A stretch of 64,000 nucleotides of DNA from assembly GCA_039822785.1 (NCBI GenBank), contig JBCBMO010000002.1, forward strand, positions 496,001 through 560,000, read 5' to 3'. Position numbers and translations under genes: made by a program. The stretch comes from Thermohalobaculum sp039822785 (GTDB lineage Bacteria > Pseudomonadota > Alphaproteobacteria > Rhodobacterales > Rhodobacteraceae). The notes below the pieces were generated by a model that ran no database searches, had not been told where the DNA came from, and saw nothing but the letters and a program-made list of their open reading frames with translations. This document shows positions 56,713 to 64,000 of the stretch, one piece after another (the first letter of the stretch is position 1; the number at the start of each line of letters is the position of its first letter).

Positions 56713-58929
56713 ATGGACGGCGATATCAAATGCCCGTTCACCGGCCGCACGAACGTCGCGAACCGCGACTGGTGGCCCAACCAGCTCAATCTCAAGGTTC
56801 TGCACCAGAACTCCCCGCATGCCGATCCCATGGGGACGGCGTTCAGCTACCGCGAGGCCTTCAAGACCCTCGATCTGGACGCGGTGATGGAGGATCTGAA
56901 GGCGCTGATGACCGACAGCCAGGACTGGTGGCCGGCGGACTACGGGCACTACGGCGGCTTCATGATCCGCATGGCCTGGCATGCCGCGGGCACCTACCGC
57001 ACGGCGGATGGGCGCGGCGGCGCCGGCACCGGCAACCAGCGCTTCGCCCCGCTCAACTCCTGGCCCGATAACGGCAACCTCGACAAGGCGCGCCGCCTGC
57101 TCTGGCCGGTGAAGCAGAAGTACGGCGCCAAGCTCTCCTGGGCCGATCTCTACATCCTGGCCGGCAATGCCGCGCTCGAGTCGATGGGCTTCAAGACCTT
57201 CGGCTTCGGCGGCGGGCGTGAGGACATCTGGGAGCCCGAGGAAGACATCTACTGGGGCTCGGAGAAGGAGTGGCTGCAGGTCAGCGGCGGCCCCGGCACC
57301 CGCTACACCGGCGAGCGCGTGCTCGAGAACCCGCTCGCGGCCGTGCAAATGGGCCTCATCTACGTCAATCCCGAGGGGCCGGACGGCAACCCGGACCCGC
57401 TCGCCTCGGCCCGCGACATCCGCGAGACCTTCGCGCGCATGGCGATGAACGACGAGGAGACGGTGGCGCTGACGGCCGGTGGCCACACCTTCGGCAAGGC
57501 GCATGGCGCCGGCGACGCCGATCTTGTGGGCGTCGAGCCCGAGGGCGGCGCGATCGAGGCGCAGGGCTTCGGCTGGACCTCCTCCTACAAGTCCGGCATG
57601 GGCGTCGATGCCATCACCAGCGGGATCGAGGGGCCCTGGACCCCCAACCCCATCGCCTGGGACAACGGCTATTTCGACATGCTCTTCGGCTATGAGTGGG
57701 AGCTGGTCAAAAGCCCGGCGGGCGCCTGGCAGTGGCACCCCAAGGACCTCAAGGACGACGACCACGCGCCCCAGGTCGACGGCTCGGGCCAGAAGGTCAC
57801 GGTCATGATGACCACCGCCGACATGGCGATGCGCATGGACCCGGCCTACGAGAAGATCTCGCGCCGCTTCCACCAGAACCCGGCCGAATTCGCCGATGCC
57901 TTCGCCCGCGCCTGGTTCAAGCTGACCCACCGCGACATGGGCCCGAAGATCCGCTACCTGGGCTCGCTGGTGCCGGACGAGGAGCTGATCTGGCAGGATC
58001 CGATCCCCGCCGTCGACCACCCGCTGATCGACAAGACGGACATCGCGGGTCTCGAGGCCGAGATCGCCGCGTCGGGCCTCAGCGTGTCCGATCTGGTCAA
58101 GACCGCCTGGGCCTCGGCCTCGACCTTCCGCGGCTCGGACCTGCGCGGCGGGGCGAACGGCGCCCGCATCCGCCTGGCCCCCATGAAGGACTGGGAGGTG
58201 AACGAGCCCACCAAGCTCGCCGGTGTGCTTGAGACGCTGGAGGGCATCCAGACCGCCTTCAACGCCGCGCAGTCGGGCGGCAAGAAGGTCTCGCTCGCCG
58301 ATCTTATCGTCCTCGCCGGCGGTGTGGGCGTCGAGATGGCGGCAAAGGCCGCCGGCCATGCGGTGACCGTGCCCTTCACCCCCGGCCGCATGGATGCGAC
58401 CGAGGCGCAGACCGACGCGGACAGCTTCGCGGTCATGGAGCCGGAGGCCGATGGTTTCCGTAACTTCCAGAAGGGCGCCTACACCATCTCGACCGAGGAG
58501 ATGCTGGTCGACCGGGCGCAGCTCCTGACGCTGACCGCGCCGGAGATGACGGTGCTCGTCGGCGGCCTGCGCGTGCTCGACGCCAACCACGGCGGCGTCA
58601 AGCATGGCGTCCTCACCGACCGCCCGGGCGCCTTGACGACCGACTTCTTCGTCAACCTGCTCGACATGGCCTATGAGTGGCGTGCCGCGGGCGACGAGGC
58701 GGAGGTCTACGAGGCCCGCGACCGCAAGACCGGCGAGGTCAAGTGGACCGGCACCCGCGCGGACCTGGTGTTCGGCTCGAACTCGATCCTGCGCGCGCAG
58801 GCCGAGGTCTATGCCTGCGCGGATGCCGAGGCGAAGTTCGTCACCGACTTCGTTGCCGCCTGGACCAAGGTCATGGAGCTGGACCGCTTCGACCTGGAAG
58901 AGACCGCCACGGCCCTGGCCGCCGAGTAA
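56713..58929 (+). CDS. katG: catalase-peroxidase KatG
   Basis: A 738-residue bifunctional catalase-peroxidase that removes hydrogen peroxide. The distal-side residues are Arg86, Trp89 and His90 in MIRMAWHAAGTYR. The covalent Met-Tyr-Trp adduct needed for catalase activity can form from Trp89, Tyr217 and Met243. The proximal heme ligand is His258 in GGHTFGKAHG. The N-terminal half is active and the C-terminal half is the usual degenerate copy. CGGAGAAATCAC precedes the ATG; longer in-frame starts lie in the oxyR-katG control region. Confidence 0.97.
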   Translation: MDGDIKCPFTGRTNVANRDWWPNQLNLKVLHQNSPHADPMGTAFSYREAFKTLDLDAVMEDLKALMTDSQDWWPADYGHYGGFMIRMAWHAAGTYRTADGRGGAGTGNQRFAPLNSWPDNGNLDKARRLLWPVKQKYGAKLSWADLYILAGNAALESMGFKTFGFGGGREDIWEPEEDIYWGSEKEWLQVSGGPGTRYTGERVLENPLAAVQMGLIYVNPEGPDGNPDPLASARDIRETFARMAMNDEETVALTAGGHTFGKAHGAGDADLVGVEPEGGAIEAQGFGWTSSYKSGMGVDAITSGIEGPWTPNPIAWDNGYFDMLFGYEWELVKSPAGAWQWHPKDLKDDDHAPQVDGSGQKVTVMMTTADMAMRMDPAYEKISRRFHQNPAEFADAFARAWFKLTHRDMGPKIRYLGSLVPDEELIWQDPIPAVDHPLIDKTDIAGLEAEIAASGLSVSDLVKTAWASASTFRGSDLRGGANGARIRLAPMKDWEVNEPTKLAGVLETLEGIQTAFNAAQSGGKKVSLADLIVLAGGVGVEMAAKAAGHAVTVPFTPGRMDATEAQTDADSFAVMEPEADGFRNFQKGAYTISTEEMLVDRAQLLTLTAPEMTVLVGGLRVLDANHGGVKHGVLTDRPGALTTDFFVNLLDMAYEWRAAGDEAEVYEARDRKTGEVKWTGTRADLVFGSNSILRAQAEVYACADAEAKFVTDFVAAWTKVMELDRFDLEETATALAAE

Positions 58930-58950
58930 ACGGCCGCCAATACGACATCG

Positions 58951-58979
58951 GCGCCGCTCCCTCGGGGGGCGGCGCTTTT
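58951..58979 (+). terminator. katG intrinsic terminator
   Basis: GCGCCGCTCC and GGGGCGGCGC form a 10-bp stem with one T-G pair, joined by a short CTCGG loop and followed by TTTTCG. It begins 22 bp after the katG stop. On the other strand no T run follows the stem. Confidence 0.8.
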
Positions 58980-58999
58980 CGTTCCGGCACTCGTGACGT

Positions 59000-59818
59000 T
59001 CAGTGGCGGTCGCCGCTCTCGCGGTTCGCGGCATCGATCCAGGCGGTGGCGAAGGTCACCAAGGGGGCATAGGCGCAGAGGCGCACCGAGGCCTCGCCCA
59101 GCATTCCGATCCTCACCGCCCCGGTATCCTCAAAGGCGGCGCCCACCTGCGGAAAAAGCCGGTTGAGATCGTCCGCGACATCCGGTGTCTCCACCCAGGG
59201 CGCATCGCCCGGCCCGGATTTGAAGCGCCGCACCTTCGTGCGCATAGTCAGCGCTAAGCCTTCGGCGGTGTGTAGCACCGTGCAGCGGTTCCAGCCGACG
59301 CCGATCAGCAGCATCTTCATCCCCGGCCGCGCGCGCAGCCTTCCCAGCGGACTGTCGGCACCCGTCGCCCAGGCCAGCGGATGCTCCTTCACATACTCGG
59401 CCGCCTCGGCGCCGTTCAGACAGATCGAGGTCGTGGGATGATCGCTCCGCCGCGTCCCGGGCCAGGTCCGAAAGGTCTCCGCGATCGCCCCCATGCCCGC
59501 AGCGGGGGAGGTCCGCGGGTCGAAGCCGAGGACCGCCTGCTCCACCGCCTCAACCGCCGCGGGGGACAGGGACGACCTCGACAGCTCCTCCGGAAACGCT
59601 GCATCGGGGGAGAAGCCCGGCATGCCGATCAGCCCCCCGGGCCCGACCGCGTCCATGAGCGCCTGCACCACCGCGCGCGCCCCGCCGACGGTCGGCCCGA
59701 TCGCGCGCATGGAGGCATGGACAAAGACCCCGTCCCCCGCCTCGATGCCGAGCGCGCCCAGATCGCGGGTCAGCGAGGCGACCGTCGCGGGCATCTGCCC
59801 GACATCCGCGGTGCTCAT
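59000..59818 (-). CDS. AAC(3)-family N-acetyltransferase
   Basis: A 272-residue acetyl-CoA-dependent N-acetyltransferase of the antibiotic acetyltransferase family PF02522. Family marks are VFVHASMRAIGPTVGGARAV (32-50), MPGFS, and DHPTTSICLNG (His127) with KEHPLAWATGADSPLGRL (His146) in the active site. It starts inside the stop of a DegT-type sugar aminotransferase (ATGA), so the likely job is N-acylating an amino sugar made by that enzyme. Aminoglycoside resistance is possible but is not supported by context. Confidence 0.82.
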   Translation of the reverse strand: MSTADVGQMPATVASLTRDLGALGIEAGDGVFVHASMRAIGPTVGGARAVVQALMDAVGPGGLIGMPGFSPDAAFPEELSRSSLSPAAVEAVEQAVLGFDPRTSPAAGMGAIAETFRTWPGTRRSDHPTTSICLNGAEAAEYVKEHPLAWATGADSPLGRLRARPGMKMLLIGVGWNRCTVLHTAEGLALTMRTKVRRFKSGPGDAPWVETPDVADDLNRLFPQVGAAFEDTGAVRIGMLGEASVRLCAYAPLVTFATAWIDAANRESGDRH

Positions 59819-61035
59819 GCGGGGGCAGCGGCGCGCCCTTCGCTCGGCGCCTGCAGGGCGGTCGCGCAGTCGGCGATGATCCGGGCGATGAGCGCGCAGT
59901 CCGCGGCGCTGAAGGTGAGCGGCAGGCGCATGTCGAAGAGACGCGACAGGATCGCATCGGTGCGCGGCAGGGCCTGGGGCGCAAGATAGGCCCAGCTCTG
60001 ATGCGCCGAGGTATAGCCATGGGGCTGCGGCGCGCCGAACCACTTGAGCTCGACCCCCCGCGCCTTGGTCGCCGCGAGGAAGTCGCTCACCGCGCCCTCC
60101 GGCAGCGCTGGCAGGCGGAACTGGATCGAGCTGCCCACATGCGTCTCGGCAGCCGGGATGGCGCGCAGCACGAGGCCGGGCACGCCGCTGAGCCCGGCCT
60201 CCACCGTCCGGTAGAGCGCGTCCCAACGGGCGACCTGGGCATCGAGCGCCGCGAGTTGCGGGCGCAGGATCGCCGCGCGCAAATTGTCCATCCGGCTGGA
60301 GCAGTTCGGCATCTCCAGCCGGGCGTCGCCAAAGGCCTCTGCGCCCGGCGCCGCGAGATGGCGGTCATAGAGCATGTAGCTGCCGGAGCGGATGACGGCG
60401 CGGGCCATCAGGTCGGGGTCGGCGGTCGTCAGAAACCCGCCCTCGCCAGAATTCAGGTGCTTGTAGGTCTGGGTCGAGAAGCAGCCGATCGCGCCGAAGG
60501 TACCCGAGGGCCTCCCGTCCCAGGCCGCTCCCATGGTATGCGCGCAGTCTTCGATGAGGGTCAGCCCCAGCCGGGCGCAGAGCGCGCTGACGGCCCGCAT
60601 ATCCGCCAGATGCCCGCGCATATGGCTCAGCAGCAGGACCTTGGCGCCGTTGGCCTGCGCCTTCGCCTCCAGATCGGCGAGGTCGATGGTCAGATCCTCC
60701 GCCGTCTCCACCAGCACGCCGCGGCCCCCGGCGGCGGCGATGGCCCCGGGCACGGGCGACAGGGTGAAGGCGTTCGACAGCACGGGCGCACCCGGCGCGA
60801 GACCCACGGCGCCGAGCGCGATCTGCATCGCCGTCCCGCCGGAGGTCGTGGCCAGGCAATAGGGCACGCCGAGCGACGCGGCGAACTCCTGCTCCAGGAG
60901 TGCGGTCTCCCCGGCCTCTCCCGCTGCGGTGTTGTAGCGGTGGAGGCGACCCGAGCGCATGACCGCCACCGCCGCCTCGATCGCCGCCTCGGGGATCGGC
61001 TCCTGCTGGGTGAAGCTGCCCTCGAACCGTTCCAT
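59815..61035 (-). CDS. DegT/DnrJ/EryC1-family aminotransferase
   Basis: A 406-residue PLP-dependent aminotransferase for keto-sugars. Typical blocks are TTSGGTAMQIALGAVGL (63-79), LIEDCAHTMGA (Asp163), and the PLP lysine Lys192 in STQTYKHLNSGEGG. Its stop overlaps the start of an AAC(3)-family acetyltransferase, forming a two-gene operon. No nucleotide-sugar dehydratase or glycosyltransferase is adjacent, so the sugar substrate is unknown. ATG 61035 follows GGAGCGAGG and begins close to the family core. Confidence 0.88.
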   Translation of the reverse strand: MERFEGSFTQQEPIPEAAIEAAVAVMRSGRLHRYNTAAGEAGETALLEQEFAASLGVPYCLATTSGGTAMQIALGAVGLAPGAPVLSNAFTLSPVPGAIAAAGGRGVLVETAEDLTIDLADLEAKAQANGAKVLLLSHMRGHLADMRAVSALCARLGLTLIEDCAHTMGAAWDGRPSGTFGAIGCFSTQTYKHLNSGEGGFLTTADPDLMARAVIRSGSYMLYDRHLAAPGAEAFGDARLEMPNCSSRMDNLRAAILRPQLAALDAQVARWDALYRTVEAGLSGVPGLVLRAIPAAETHVGSSIQFRLPALPEGAVSDFLAATKARGVELKWFGAPQPHGYTSAHQSWAYLAPQALPRTDAILSRLFDMRLPLTFSAADCALIARIIADCATALQAPSEGRAAAPA

Positions 61036-61147
61036 CGCCTCGCTCCGCGCTAACCTTGGGGTCAAGAAAGCAGGTTGGGGCGGATCGGGCAACGCAGCGG
61101 CACCATCGCGACCGCCGCGCAGCGAAAACCACCAATTTGAACGGCGT

Positions 61148-61654
61148 TCAAGACGGCGGTTTGGTCACGATCCGGCTGGCGAGCGTCGAGAGCACCGCCT
61201 CGGCCTCATAGACGTTCGGGTCGCCCGCGACCGCCTCGGCGCTCAATACCTGGATCTCCATGTAGGCGGTGTAGCGGGTGATCGGCTGGGCGTTCACCAC
61301 GCCGCCAAAGCCCAGGGTGTTGCGGTGAAACAGGAAGCCTGCGCCCACGCCAAGGCCGCTGCCGACGAACCGCGTCTGCGGCTCGGTCTCTCGGTCGACG
61401 ATGCGGAACTGCGCGGCGTCCTGCTCCTTGGTGATCTCGGCGGCGCGGAACAGCAGGTAATCCTCCACCGTCGCGCGCGGCGTGCTGGAGTTGCCGTCGA
61501 AGGAGACCCGCCATCGGTCCTGGGTGAGCTTCTGCGAGGCATAGCCGTCGCGCCCATCCTCAGCCGCCTGATAGGGGGTCGGCGTGGTGCAGGCCGCCAG
61601 CAGCAGCACGACGGCAATGCCGCCAAACCGGATCAGCGAAGGTCGGTCGATCAT
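61148..61654 (-). CDS. CC0125/CC1285-like lipoprotein
   Basis: A 168-residue lipoprotein with a lipobox LLLAACTT (signal about 1-22, acylated Cys23). The conserved body contains YQAAEDGRDGYASQKLTQDRW, VSFDGNSSTPRATVEDYLLFRAAE and a glycine-rich GSGLGVGAGFLF region. This matches a family of alphaproteobacterial outer-membrane-associated lipoproteins (CC0125/CC1285-like) with no known function. The ATG at 61654 follows GGGAG; an upstream GTG seven codons earlier is weaker. It stands alone between the DegT and otnC genes. Confidence 0.75.
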   Translation of the reverse strand: MIDRPSLIRFGGIAVVLLLAACTTPTPYQAAEDGRDGYASQKLTQDRWRVSFDGNSSTPRATVEDYLLFRAAEITKEQDAAQFRIVDRETEPQTRFVGSGLGVGAGFLFHRNTLGFGGVVNAQPITRYTAYMEIQVLSAEAVAGDPNVYEAEAVLSTLASRIVTKPPS

Positions 61655-61738
61655 CCCGATAACTCCCAAAGACACGCGCGCATCCTAGCCTGAACGATGC
61701 TGGGGAGGATCCACGTCGCGGCGGTCCAGCGATTGTGA

Positions 61739-62383
61739 TCAGCGCTTTGCGGCGGGTGCCGGGGTCAGATCCGCGACCTGCTCGGGCGTCAGGGGGCGGC
61801 GCCTGAGGCCCCGGGTCAGGAGATCGAGGCGGGCGGTCGCCTCCAGCTCTTCCATGGCGAAGACGGCCTTCTCCAGCGTCGTGCCCGCCACAACCGGGCC
61901 GTGGTTGGCGAGGAGGACGGCGGCGAAGCGACCCTCAAGCGCGCGCACCGCCGTGCCCATGGCCGGGTCGCCCGGGCGGAAGTAGGGCAGCAAGCGCACG
62001 CGCCCGACCAGCATGACCGAATAGGCGGTCAGCGCCGGCACCACATCCTCGGGGTCGATGTCCTCGAGGATCGAGAGGGCCGTCGAGTGGGCGCTGTGCA
62101 GATGCACGACCGCGCCCGTAGCGTCGCGCGTGTCATAGAACGCGGTGTGCAGCGGCACTTCCTTGGTGGGCTGCGGCCCCCCGAGATGCCGGCCATCGGG
62201 CGCCAGATGCGCGAGATCGGTGGGATCGAGCCTGCCGAGCGCCGCACCGGTGGGGGTGACCAGCAGGCTGCCGTCCTCCAGCCTGGCGGAGATGTTGCCG
62301 GAGGAGCCATGCGTCAGGCCACGGTCGTAGAGCGACCGGGACCAGAAGCAGATGTCCTCGCGCAGCTTCGCCTCGGCGCTCAT
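61739..62383 (-). CDS. otnC: 3-oxo-tetronate 4-phosphate decarboxylase (class II aldolase) OtnC
   Basis: A 214-residue class II aldolase-fold enzyme. The zinc ligands are His94 and His96 in VVHLHSAHS and His161 in LANHGPVV, with the nearby Glu75 in KEVPLH as the likely acid. Its stop-codon partner otnK is coupled upstream by an ATGA overlap (62380-62383). OtnC splits and decarboxylates the 4-phosphate product of OtnK to dihydroxyacetone phosphate, allowing growth on threonate/erythronate-type four-carbon acid sugars. Fuculose-aldolase activity is an alternative, less likely given the partner. Confidence 0.88.
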   Translation of the reverse strand: MSAEAKLREDICFWSRSLYDRGLTHGSSGNISARLEDGSLLVTPTGAALGRLDPTDLAHLAPDGRHLGGPQPTKEVPLHTAFYDTRDATGAVVHLHSAHSTALSILEDIDPEDVVPALTAYSVMLVGRVRLLPYFRPGDPAMGTAVRALEGRFAAVLLANHGPVVAGTTLEKAVFAMEELEATARLDLLTRGLRRRPLTPEQVADLTPAPAAKR

Positions 62384-63621
62384 CCCCGGCCCTCCAGCGC
62401 ACGCGCGGCCTTGGCGAAGAAATCCGCCGCGCCGAAGTTGCCGGACTTCAGGGTGAGCGCGCAGGCGCTCTCAGGGTCGAAGAGGGCGGGCACGCCGGGG
62501 TCGATCTCGGGGCCTACCTGCAGCGCCGCGGGCGCCAGCGCCTCCACGATCGCGCCGGAGGTCTCGCCGCCTGCGCAGATGAAGCGGGTCACCCCGCGGG
62601 CCGCCAGGAGCGTGGCGGTGTCGGAGAGAAGCTCCTCGATCGCCGCTGCGACCCGCGCCTTGCCGAAGCGGGCCTGGGCGGCGGCGACGGCCTCGGCGGT
62701 GTCGGCGCTGGCGACCAGCGGCACACCGTCCTGGCGGGCCATGACCCAGTCGGCCAGAACCGCCGCGTCGACACTGCCGTCGAGCACAGCTTCGGGGGCG
62801 ACGCGCAGCACGGGCTCGCCCGCGCTCTCATGCGCGGCGATCTGGCCCTGAGTGGCCTGGGAGACCGAGCCCGCAAGGGCCACCACCGGGCCCGGGGCGC
62901 CGCGCCAGGCTTGGGCCGCGCAGTGAGCGGGGGTCCCCAGGTGCAGCGCCGGCAGGCCCAGCGCGATGCCGGAGCCGCCCGTGAGCAGCACATGCTTGGC
63001 CGTCGCAGCGCCGATGCGCCGAAGATCCTCGTCCTCGATCGCGTCGAGTAGCACGAGATGCCCGTCCTCGGCAGCCAGGGCGGCGCCGAGATCGCCCGAG
63101 CGCACCCGGTCGAGGCCGATCCAGCTCACCGGACGGCGGCTTTGGCGCGCCAAGACCCGGCGCAGGTCGGGGTCGGTCATGGGGGTCAGCGGATGCGTAG
63201 CCATCCCCGTCTCAGACAGCAGGCGGTCGCCGACAAAGAGATGCCCCATGAAGACCCGGCGCCCGGTCGCCGGAAAGGCGGGGCAGACGGGCACGGCGCC
63301 GGCGCCCAGACGATCCGCCAGCGCCTCGGTCACTGGGCCGATGTTGCCGGTGTCGGTGCTGTCGAAGGTGGAGCAGACCTTATAGACGAACTGCCGCGCG
63401 CCCTGGTCGAGCAGCCACTCCAATGTCTCGAGAGCGCTTCGCATGGCTGTCTCGACCGGTGCGGTCCGGCACTTGAGGGCGACGACGCCTGCCTCGACCG
63501 TCGGCTCAGCCGGGGCGCGCGGCGAAGTGCAGTAGAGCGCGGTCTGCATCCCTTCCTGGGCCAGCGTGTTCGCGATGTCGGAGGCGCCGGTGAAGTCATC
63601 GGCGATGACGCCCAGGATCAT
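62380..63621 (-). CDS. otnK: 3-oxo-tetronate kinase OtnK
   Basis: A 413-residue four-carbon acid sugar kinase. The N-terminal domain (SBD_N, DUF1537) opens with IADDFTGASDIA (6-17) and contains KVCSTFDSTDTGNIGPV. The C-terminal nucleotide-binding domain includes VVALAGSVSQATQGQI and FICAGGETSGAIV. It phosphorylates 3-oxo-tetronate. Both ends overlap neighbours by four bases: its start with the MBL hydrolase stop and its stop with the otnC start, so all three are one tightly coupled operon. No dehydrogenase (ltnD) is visible before the window ends. Confidence 0.92.
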   Translation of the reverse strand: MILGVIADDFTGASDIANTLAQEGMQTALYCTSPRAPAEPTVEAGVVALKCRTAPVETAMRSALETLEWLLDQGARQFVYKVCSTFDSTDTGNIGPVTEALADRLGAGAVPVCPAFPATGRRVFMGHLFVGDRLLSETGMATHPLTPMTDPDLRRVLARQSRRPVSWIGLDRVRSGDLGAALAAEDGHLVLLDAIEDEDLRRIGAATAKHVLLTGGSGIALGLPALHLGTPAHCAAQAWRGAPGPVVALAGSVSQATQGQIAAHESAGEPVLRVAPEAVLDGSVDAAVLADWVMARQDGVPLVASADTAEAVAAAQARFGKARVAAAIEELLSDTATLLAARGVTRFICAGGETSGAIVEALAPAALQVGPEIDPGVPALFDPESACALTLKSGNFGAADFFAKAARALEGRG

Positions 63622-64000
63622 GCGCCAAGCTCCGCGAGGTAGGTGCCCAGAGCCTCGTGCGGCGCCACATCCAGCCGGTGGACTGCGGCGCCCTCCGCGT
63701 CCCCCGCCACCAGCGGGAAGTAGCGGCGCACCAGCGGGTCATGGCCGGGGACGACCATGGCAGGCCCCTCGGCCAGCGTCGGCAGGCGGGCAAAACCGGC
63801 GATCATCGCCTCTGCGTCCACGACGATGGGGAAGAGCTTTCCGGCGGCCCAATTCTCATAGAAGTGCGAGGCGTCGGAGGCGAGGACCAGCCAGCCCCGC
63901 GCCGTGAGCACGCGCACGGCCTGCAGGCCGCGAGAGTGGCCGCCGATGGCCGCGACCTCGACCCCCGGCGCGACGTGGCCATCGCCGTCGTGGAACACCA
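63618..64000 (-). CDS. metallo-beta-lactamase-fold hydrolase, lactonase-like (partial)
   Basis: The C-terminal 127 codons of a leftward gene cut by the window edge. Visible metallo-hydrolase features are AIGGHSRGLQAV (metal-ligand His), VLASDASHFYENW (bridging Asp), and AMVVPGHDPLV (third metal His). The layout matches the N-acyl-homoserine-lactonase-like branch. Its stop overlaps the otnK start (63618-63621). In this operon a sugar-lactone hydrolase feeding the four-carbon acid sugar pathway is more likely than quorum quenching. The HxHxDH core is off the edge. Confidence 0.75.
   Translation of the reverse strand, partial: VFHDGDGHVAPGVEVAAIGGHSRGLQAVRVLTARGWLVLASDASHFYENWAAGKLFPIVVDAEAMIAGFARLPTLAEGPAMVVPGHDPLVRRYFPLVAGDAEGAAVHRLDVAPHEALGTYLAELGA

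Noticed and set aside
59000..59818. Aminoglycoside resistance gene
   Set aside because: The family is right but the gene is coupled to a sugar aminotransferase with no mobile element nearby; a metabolic role fits better.

Overview
The window is high-GC, densely coded DNA from an alphaproteobacterium. Supporting evidence is the cytochrome c maturation genes ccmE and ccmFH in the alphaproteobacterial arrangement, a Cox15-type heme A synthase, an ATP12-type F1-ATPase assembly chaperone, a eukaryote-like NADP isocitrate dehydrogenase, the rplM-rpsI-argC neighbourhood, a SbmA/BacA transporter, a methionine synthase split into two proteins and a VPLPA-CTERM-like exported protein. The last two features favour the Rhodobacterales side of the class, but the order cannot be fixed from this sequence alone. 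No rRNA, tRNA, CRISPR array, intact insertion sequence or prophage was seen.

Layout. 0-0.77 kb: an AT-richer, poorly coded edge with the start of a Crp/Fnr-type protein. 0.77-5.4 kb: ccmE, phzF-like, a CBS-TM protein, ccmF and ccmH, all leftward. 5.5-14.4 kb: core genes argC, an acyltransferase, tspO with an SDR gene, rpsI, rplM, a 2OG-Fe(II) oxygenase, a VPLPA-CTERM-like protein, a thioesterase, ctaA/cox15 and a TrmH/TrmJ-type RNA methyltransferase. 14.8-28.4 kb: a methyltransferase, an ABM-MarR operon with a perfect operator palindrome, icd, a soluble hybrid histidine kinase, a Rieske oxygenase, a small membrane protein resembling Pycsar TM effectors, a phytase-like esterase, an exported rhodanese, a RACo/RamA-like ferredoxin-ASKHA protein, a DUF533 protein and a secreted trypsin-like protease. 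28.4-29.9 kb: ATP12 and a HAD phosphatase.

29.9-43.0 kb: a possible uptake and oxidation module. A form II (AYRGAGR) molybdenum hydroxylase operon (coxG-coxS-coxL-coxM plus an EamA transporter) is divergent from a branched-chain-type ABC importer (binding protein, LivHMGF) followed by a CaiB-type CoA transferase. An inverted-repeat operator candidate lies between them, and a leucine-rich-repeat/zinc-ribbon gene sits backwards inside the transporter locus.

43.2-49.5 kb: an activated-methyl-cycle locus with adenosine kinase-like pfkB, ahcY, the C-terminal MetH module and the separate homocysteine methyltransferase module. 49.7-52.3 kb: SbmA/BacA, a HugZ-like protein and UspA. 52.5-55.5 kb: a class III aminotransferase, a BCCT osmolyte transporter and a 38-residue membrane peptide. 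55.7-58.9 kb: divergent oxyR and katG. 59-61 kb: a DegT-type aminotransferase coupled to an AAC(3)-family acyltransferase. 61.7-64 kb: a translationally coupled otnC-otnK-MBL hydrolase set for a four-carbon acid sugar, running off the right end.

Several short interspersed repeat families occupy the intergenic spaces: a 29-bp motif in four copies, GGTGCGTG hairpins in two copies, roughly 200-bp palindromic elements in two copies, and one double-hairpin element. No single unmistakably new system was found. The best leads are the divergent cox-liv module, the orphan Pycsar-like membrane protein, and the four-copy 29-bp motif.
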